Under the pieces are notes generated by a model. The model saw only the letters and a list, made by a program, of their open reading frames with translations. It did not search any database and was not told the origin of the DNA. Positions 59,805 through 64,000 of a DNA stretch of 64,000 nt are shown piece after piece (within the stretch, counting starts at the first letter, position 1; each line of letters opens with the position of its first letter). Source of the DNA: Streptomyces sp. NBC_00554 (GTDB taxonomy: Bacteria > Actinomycetota > Actinomycetes > Streptomycetales > Streptomycetaceae); NCBI RefSeq assembly GCF_041431135.1, contig NZ_CP107799.1, positions 1,302,001 through 1,366,000 of the forward strand, read 5' to 3'. A program made the position numbers and the translations under genes.

Positions 59805-61012
59805 CCGGCACCCCGCTGCACCTCGCCGTCGCCCTGGACGGCGCCGGCTGGCATCCGGCGGCCTGGCGCGCCGCGGGCGCCCGGCCCGGCGAGCTGTTCA
59901 CGCCCGGATACTGGGCGGACCTGGTGGCCGAGGCCGAGCGGGGCCTCCTCGACTTCGTCACCCTGGAGGACGCCCTGGGCCCGCAGTCCGCGGCCTTCCA
60001 TCGCCCCGACGACCGCGTCGACCAGGTCCGGGGCCAGCTGGACGCGGTGCTGCTCGCGGCCCATCTGGCCCCGCTGACCACGCACATCGGCCTGGTCCCC
60101 ACCACGAACGTCACGCACACCGAGCCGTTCCACCTCGCCATCGGCATCGCGACCCTCGACCACGCCGCCGAGGGCCGGGCCGGCTGGCGCCCGCAGATCT
60201 CCGCACGCGCCGCCGACGCCGCCCACTTCGGCCGCCGTACGACACCGCAGCTGACCGACGACGATGTGCGCGACCCTGAACTGATCGCGGCGCGGCTGCG
60301 ACCGCTGTTCGCCGAGGCCGTCGACGTGGTGGAAGTGGCGCGGCGGCTGTGGGACAGCTGGGAGGACGACGCGGAGATACGGGACACGGCGACGGGCCGT
60401 TTCATCGACCGCGGCAAGCTGCACCACATCGGCTTCGAGGGCCCGCACTTCACCGTCAAGGGCCCCTCGATCACGCCCCGTCCGCCGCAGGGCCAGCCGC
60501 TGGTCGTGAGCCTGGCGCACGCCTCCACGCCGTACGAGTTCGCGGCGCACGCCTCCGATGTCGTGTTCGTGACCCCCCACGACCGGCTGGGTGCCGGGGC
60601 GATCCTCGGGCAGGTCGACGAGGCGGTGGCGGCGGTGGGCCGGGACGTACGGGCCCGGCCGCTCAAGCGGTTCGCGGACCTGCTCGTCTTCCTGGACGAC
60701 GAACCGGGCGCCGCCGCCCGCCGCAAGGCCTCCTTGGACGCGCTGGACAGCGCCGAACTCGCCTCGGACGCCGAGATCTTCACGGGCACGCCCGGCGACC
60801 TCGCCGACCTGCTGCTCGACTGGCGCACCGCCGGCCTCGACGGCTTCCGCCTGCGCCCCGGCACCCTGCCGCACGACCTCGCCGCGATCACCCGTGCCCT
60901 GGTCCCGGAGTTGCAGCGACGCGACGCGTTCCGCACCGCGTACGACGCCACGACCTTGCGCGGACACCTGGGTCTGGCACGCCCGAACAGCCGTTACGCG
61001 CACGCGAGTTGA
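59801..61012 (+). CDS. LLM-class flavin monooxygenase, second copy
   Basis: A 403-aa luciferase-like protein. LDFVTLEDALGPQ, HIGLVPTTNVTHTEPFHLA and EGRAGWRPQISARAADAAHFG match the same family as the preceding gene, but the two are clearly diverged. TTG 59801 overlaps the upstream stop and follows GAGGAGG. Last gene of the operon. Confidence 0.9.
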   Translation: MTGTPLHLAVALDGAGWHPAAWRAAGARPGELFTPGYWADLVAEAERGLLDFVTLEDALGPQSAAFHRPDDRVDQVRGQLDAVLLAAHLAPLTTHIGLVPTTNVTHTEPFHLAIGIATLDHAAEGRAGWRPQISARAADAAHFGRRTTPQLTDDDVRDPELIAARLRPLFAEAVDVVEVARRLWDSWEDDAEIRDTATGRFIDRGKLHHIGFEGPHFTVKGPSITPRPPQGQPLVVSLAHASTPYEFAAHASDVVFVTPHDRLGAGAILGQVDEAVAAVGRDVRARPLKRFADLLVFLDDEPGAAARRKASLDALDSAELASDAEIFTGTPGDLADLLLDWRTAGLDGFRLRPGTLPHDLAAITRALVPELQRRDAFRTAYDATTLRGHLGLARPNSRYAHAS

Positions 61013-61092
61013 CCATCACACTGGCAGCCGGCGATCCCGTTCACCGCCCCGCCGCAGAGATATCGCGTCCGGACCCCTGGCAGGGCAGTGAC

Positions 61093-61905
61093 TCACGCCC
61101 CGCCGCCCTGCCGCTCCTTCAGCCAAGCCACGCTCTCCCCGACCAGGTCGAAGATGTCCGCTCCTTCGGCGATGCCGTCCGCCTCGATGATGTGCACGCG
61201 GATCGAGTCCCGGCCTGCGTCGAGCGCGTCCGCCAGGGCCACCGAGCCCTGCCCGGCGGCGACTTGGGGTTCGCCGCGTACCGCCGGGCCGTCCTTGACG
61301 TGGACGAGTTCGACTCGCTCGCCGAGCCTGGCGACCACCTCGGCGGGGACCTGGCCCGCGGTCTGCGCCCAGTAGAGGTCGACCTCGGCGACGACCGACG
61401 GGTCGAGGGCGTCCCACAGCACGTCGTAGCCGTAGCGGCCGTCCTCGATCGGGGTCCACTCCCAGTCGTGGTTGTGGTAGCCGACCCGCAGACCGTGGGC
61501 GGCCGCCGCCTCGGCCAGGGCGTTGAGCCGGTCGGCGTACCGGCGCACCCCGTCGGCCGAGACCAGGGCGTCACGTGTGAACCCGGGGAGGGCTTCGGGG
61601 GTGGAGGCGATGGCGATGGGCACGCCCGCCTCGGCCATCTCCTCGAAGAACCAGCCGGGATCCTCCGCGTCGGGCAGCCGGGCATGGGTCGAGGAGACCG
61701 TGAGGCCGGCGGCATCGATGTCGGCCTTCAGCGAGCGTGCTTCGGCGAGGCGCGCTGCACGGTTCAGCTCGCTGCGGCCGAGGCGGAAGGGCTCCACCGA
61801 GGTCACCCCGAGGTCGGCGATCCTGGCGAGCGTGGCGGGACGGTCCTCCAGGACGTTCATCAACGTGTAGAGCTGCAAGCCGATGGCCGGCATGCCAAGT
61901 TCCAA
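61093..61905 (-). CDS. Sugar phosphate isomerase/epimerase
   Basis: A 270-aa TIM barrel of the xylose-isomerase-like family. IGLQLYTLMNVLEDRPATLAR at the start, GYHNHDWEWTPIEDG (metal His/Glu), AEVDLYWAQTAG and VHVKDGPAV follow, typical of inosose-type isomerases. It is the only intact part of what was probably a sugar-uptake operon; a permease chimera lies just upstream on the same strand. Confidence 0.88.
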   Translation of the reverse strand: MELGMPAIGLQLYTLMNVLEDRPATLARIADLGVTSVEPFRLGRSELNRAARLAEARSLKADIDAAGLTVSSTHARLPDAEDPGWFFEEMAEAGVPIAIASTPEALPGFTRDALVSADGVRRYADRLNALAEAAAAHGLRVGYHNHDWEWTPIEDGRYGYDVLWDALDPSVVAEVDLYWAQTAGQVPAEVVARLGERVELVHVKDGPAVRGEPQVAAGQGSVALADALDAGRDSIRVHIIEADGIAEGADIFDLVGESVAWLKERQGGGA

Positions 61906-61923
61906 TCTGTCGGGGCCACTTGG

Positions 61924-62490
61924 TCACTTCACCGCACCGGCGGTGAATCCGGTGATGAGGAAGCGCTGGAGCAGCAGGAATCCGGCGACCACCGGAACGG
62001 ACACGACCAGCGAGGCGACCATGACCTGGTTCCAGTAGACGTTTGCCTCGGTCGAGTAGGCCTGTAGGCCCACGGCCAGTGTGCGGGTCTGTGTGTCGGT
62101 GAGGACCGAGGCGAAGAGCACTTCGCCCTGGGCCGTCATGAACGCGTAGATGCACACGGCGACGATTCCCGGTGTCGCGGCGGGCACGATGACCTGCAGC
62201 AGGGTGCGCAGCGGTCCTGCGCCGTCCACCTTCGCCGCTTCGTCGAGGTCGCGCGGAACGGTGTCGAAGTACCCGACCAGCATCCACACGAGGCCGAAGT
62301 TCCAGGTGGCGAACGAGGTCTGGTAGATGTGCACGGAGATCAGGTCCCCCGCCGGCGGTGCCGAGCCGCCGAACAGAGCGAACGGGGTGCTGAAGTCGTT
62401 GAAGGTGTGCAGGAACATCACGAGGACCAGCACCTTGTTGACCGACGACAGCAACGGCAGGGTGATCATCTGCAGTTGCCGCCACGGTCC
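61924..62490 (-). pseudogene. Chimeric ABC sugar-permease remnant (MalF-MalG deletion fusion)
   Basis: The first 55 residues (QMITLPLLSSVNKVLVL, FNDFSTPFALFGGSAPP, HIYQTSFATWNFG) come from the C-terminal part of a MalF-type permease. From LVWMLVGYFDTVPRDLDEAA to AGAVK they are the C-terminal half of a MalG-type permease, including its own EAA loop. The two are joined in frame, so about 1 kb or more was deleted. Before the ATG the frame continues as PWRQLQM, the end of the MalF EAA loop, until it meets the amidase fragment. Not a functional permease. Confidence 0.78.
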
Positions 62491-62636
62491 CGATCGTGCT
62501 GTTCGTGCCCAGCATCGAGGGAATCTCCCACAACGAGGGCGAGTCCACGAACGACCAGGACATCAGCGCGGGCACCGACCTACTGACCACGGTGGTCCAC
62601 CGGCTCATGTCGGGCGCGCCGGACACGCCCGAGTGA
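62478..62636 (+). pseudogene. C-terminal fragment of an M20-family amidase/carbamoylase
   Basis: Fifty-two codons to a TGA: TVPIVLFVPSIEGISHNEGE, then DQDISAGTDLLTTVVHRLMSG. This is the C-terminus of the allantoate-amidohydrolase/N-carbamoylase family, including the metal-site-adjacent GISHNExE. The rest of the gene (about 350 residues) is missing and its 5' side overlaps the permease remnant in the opposite direction. Confidence 0.75.
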
Positions 62637-62758
62637 CGGGGATCTTCGCCGGCCTCCGAGTAGAGGCGCCTTGAGCGGCGTACTCAACCCCGAAGATCGG
62701 AAACAACCCACACGAAGAGGGCCCCCACAGGCTCTCGCCCGCGAAGACCCTTCGCACC

Positions 62759-62801
62759 GTCGGGACGACAGGATTTGAACCTGCGACCCCTTGACCCCCA
62801 G
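62759..62801 (-). repeat. tRNA-Pro(GGG) 3' fragment, candidate attachment-site core
   Basis: On the minus strand 43 bases read from CTGGGGGTC (anticodon loop GGG) through AAGGGGTCGCAGG, the T-loop GTTCAAATCC, to TGTCGTCCCGAC: the anticodon-to-acceptor 3' half of a tRNA-Pro(GGG). The D arm and 5' acceptor are absent, so it is not a tRNA gene. Integrases of actinomycete elements recombine in tRNA 3' halves and leave such copies at the far end of the element. Confidence 0.8.
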
Positions 62802-62804
62802 TTG

Positions 62805-63249
62805 CGGAGCCCCTGAGCGGCGTGCGATGGGGCGCTCTTCGAGGTCAGTGTCCAGCGTACTCAGCCGAGTAAAAGAGTCCGTGCACTCAGGCCTCCGCCG
62901 GACCGCCTCGCGCCTCAACTTCCGCTCATCGAGGGAACCGCAACGAACTCTGACCTTTCCATCGTCTCGCTTGCCAAGAGCCAGCAATTCGGAACACGTA
63001 TACGTTCCTTACACTCTGCGGCGACTCTGGCCAACATGCCGTCGAGACCCCATCTGGCAGTGCGAGTCGTTCAAAGGAACATCTTCGTCGAGCCCCTACC
63101 CTCCCAGCGGCCGCGGGTTGCGTCCTGGGAAGTGGTGTACGGGTTCAAAGCCTGATCCGGGGTCTGCCGGTGCGTGTACGAGATGGGCCGGCTGCCGGCC
63201 CCGGCAGTGCAAAGCGAGGGCTCCTGCCGGGAACCGGGTGCAGCCCGTT
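62805..63249. other. Scar zone without a supported gene
   Basis: About 445 bases between the tRNA fragment and the Hsp20 tail. No frame has a family signature, a ribosome site or codon use like its neighbours. Somewhat lower GC than the genes around. Confidence 0.45.
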
Positions 63250-63441
63250 TCACGCGTCGATCTGCTTCGGAGGCTCGCCGCCCGAGATCTGGATCTTCCG
63301 CGGCTTGGCTTGCTCGGCCACCGGGATGCGGAGCGTAAGGACCCCGGCGTCGTACGAGGCGTCGATCCGCTCAGTGTCGAGGCTGTCGCCGAGGAACAGC
63401 TGACGGCTGCACGTCCCGGTCGGGCGTTCGGCCGCGATCAA
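63250..63441 (-). pseudogene. C-terminal fragment of an Hsp20/alpha-crystallin chaperone
   Basis: A frame ending at 63250 reads [20 protein letters not shown], then [20 protein letters not shown] and AKPRKIQIS. This is the second half of the alpha-crystallin domain (the [10 protein letters not shown] strand) plus the C-terminal I-x-I motif. The first half and a credible start are missing. Decayed small heat-shock protein gene. Confidence 0.8.
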
Positions 63442-63826
63442 CTGTGCACCATCCGGTGAAAGCCCAGTTCAGGGTGGCCGGCCGTGCCCGCCGCCCTGGA
63501 AACCGTGACGGCGTGGAGGGCCCGGCGGCAGCGGACATCAGCACCCGGTCGGCGCCGTCGACGAACCGGCGCAGGCCGGCCTGGACAGTCCTCATGCCCC
63601 TTGCGGAGGCGGGCCGGGCCGGTGTCCGGGGAGGGTCTGCTCGACCCACGGGCGCAGGACGTCCGCGGGTGCCGCGCCGCCCCGCCGGGGGATGACCTGC
63701 CCTTTGCGGAGCAACAGCAGGGTGAGCACCGCCTGTACCTCGAATCGCCGGGACGGCCGGGGGGACTGGTCGACATCGACTCTGTGCCGGGCCGACCCGC
63801 AACGCCGGCCCTCCGGATGTCCGCGG
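63442..63826. other. Stretch without a supported gene
   Basis: About 385 bases of open but unrecognised frames between the Hsp20 tail and the PucR gene. Possibly decayed coding sequence; not identified. Confidence 0.4.
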
Positions 63827-64000
63827 TCAGCGCCCGCCACACAGAATGATCTTCCAGACGCGCGTTGCCACCTGCAGATTGAGCCGGGTGTCCACATCCG
63901 CCAGGTCCCGGTCGCTGATCTCACGGATGCGCTGCAGCCGGTAGCGCAGGGTGCTGCGGTGGACCGTCAGCGCGACAGCCGCGTCATCGTAGTTGCCTCC
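63827..64000 (-). CDS. PucR/CdaR-family regulator, C-terminal part (runs off the window)
   Basis: The last 57 codons of a gene whose start lies beyond the right edge. NYDDAAVALTVHRSTLRYRL followed by QRIREISDRDLADVDTRLNL is the diagnostic PucR-type C-terminal helix-turn-helix. Such regulators have an N-terminal GAF-like or PucR domain. Regulates purine, amino-acid or sugar-acid catabolism in known cases; the target here is unknown. Confidence 0.88.
   Translation of the reverse strand, partial: GGNYDDAAVALTVHRSTLRYRLQRIREISDRDLADVDTRLNLQVATRVWKIILCGGR

Noticed and set aside
62759..62832. Intact tRNA-Pro gene
   Set aside because: Only the 3' half matches; beyond 62801 no D arm or 5' acceptor strand follows.

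Overview
The window is high-GC actinomycete DNA, almost certainly Streptomyces. The evidence is third-position GC bias, GTG/TTG starts, a conservon (cvnA-D), an AfsA-type signal synthase with TetR receptors, a SARP/AfsR-type regulator, DUF1062, HPP and domesticated IS701-like proteins. It looks like an accessory or arm region: regulators, paralogous modules, secondary metabolism and decayed fragments, with no core ribosomal or replication genes.

Layout. 0-3.4 kb: sugar-phosphate isomerase with two LacI-type operator-like sites, a LacI regulator and a Tat-exported hydrolase. 3.4-12.1 kb: an envelope/redox locus with a GT-C-like membrane protein, a membrane-anchored molybdopterin oxidoreductase, a three-gene minus operon (GT2, DUF2064-type transferase, methyltransferase), a two-component system and a sugar-nucleotide epimerase carrying a Cys/His insertion. 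Two gene junctions here are tandemly multiplied and produce chains of mini-ORFs. 12.1-17.4 kb: VOC protein, an exonuclease-BRCT-TerD fusion, a nitronate monooxygenase-like enzyme and a DinB-like protein. 17.5-25.1 kb: two paralogous ferric-reductase-like flavocytochromes, each followed by a tiny membrane protein, plus a two-component system and an HPP protein; a truncated methyltransferase fused to a response-regulator tail marks an old deletion. 25.2-27.4 kb: a 37-aa lysine-rich peptide gene, a hairpin and an ABC exporter. 27.5-34.5 kb: a rifampin-phosphotransferase-like remnant, DUF1062, an NAD(P)-binding protein, a conservon and an orphan sugar-binding lipoprotein.

34.9-39.4 kb: a complete cassette resembling the methylenomycin-furan (mmfLHP/mmfR/mmyR) signalling module: an AfsA-like synthase, an acyl-CoA-dehydrogenase-like flavoenzyme, a HAD phosphatase and two TetR receptors. 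Similar 18-bp pseudopalindromes lie before the AfsA gene, before the flavoenzyme gene and, 6 kb away, before a domesticated transposase/atypical response-regulator pair (45.7-47.7 kb). 39.5-45.2 kb: a giant SARP regulator divergent from a degenerate SDR and an MFS exporter.

48.6-61.0 kb: a tightly coupled 12-gene plus-strand operon built around an amino-group carrier protein (LysW type) with its ATP-grasp ligase, kinase and reductase. It also encodes an HMGL/isopropylmalate-synthase-like enzyme, a class-I GATase/C26-like protein, an amino-acid dehydrogenase, an AMP ligase, an aminotransferase, a FAH-like protein and two flavin monooxygenases. The carrier ends in Gln instead of the usual Glu. 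This looks like an uncharacterised carrier-protein biosynthetic cluster, possibly governed by the furan signalling cassette.

61.1-64.0 kb: a sugar isomerase followed by a scar zone with a chimeric ABC permease, an M20-amidase tail, a tRNA-Pro 3' fragment (att-like), an Hsp20 tail and a PucR regulator running off the edge. This may be one boundary of an integrated element.
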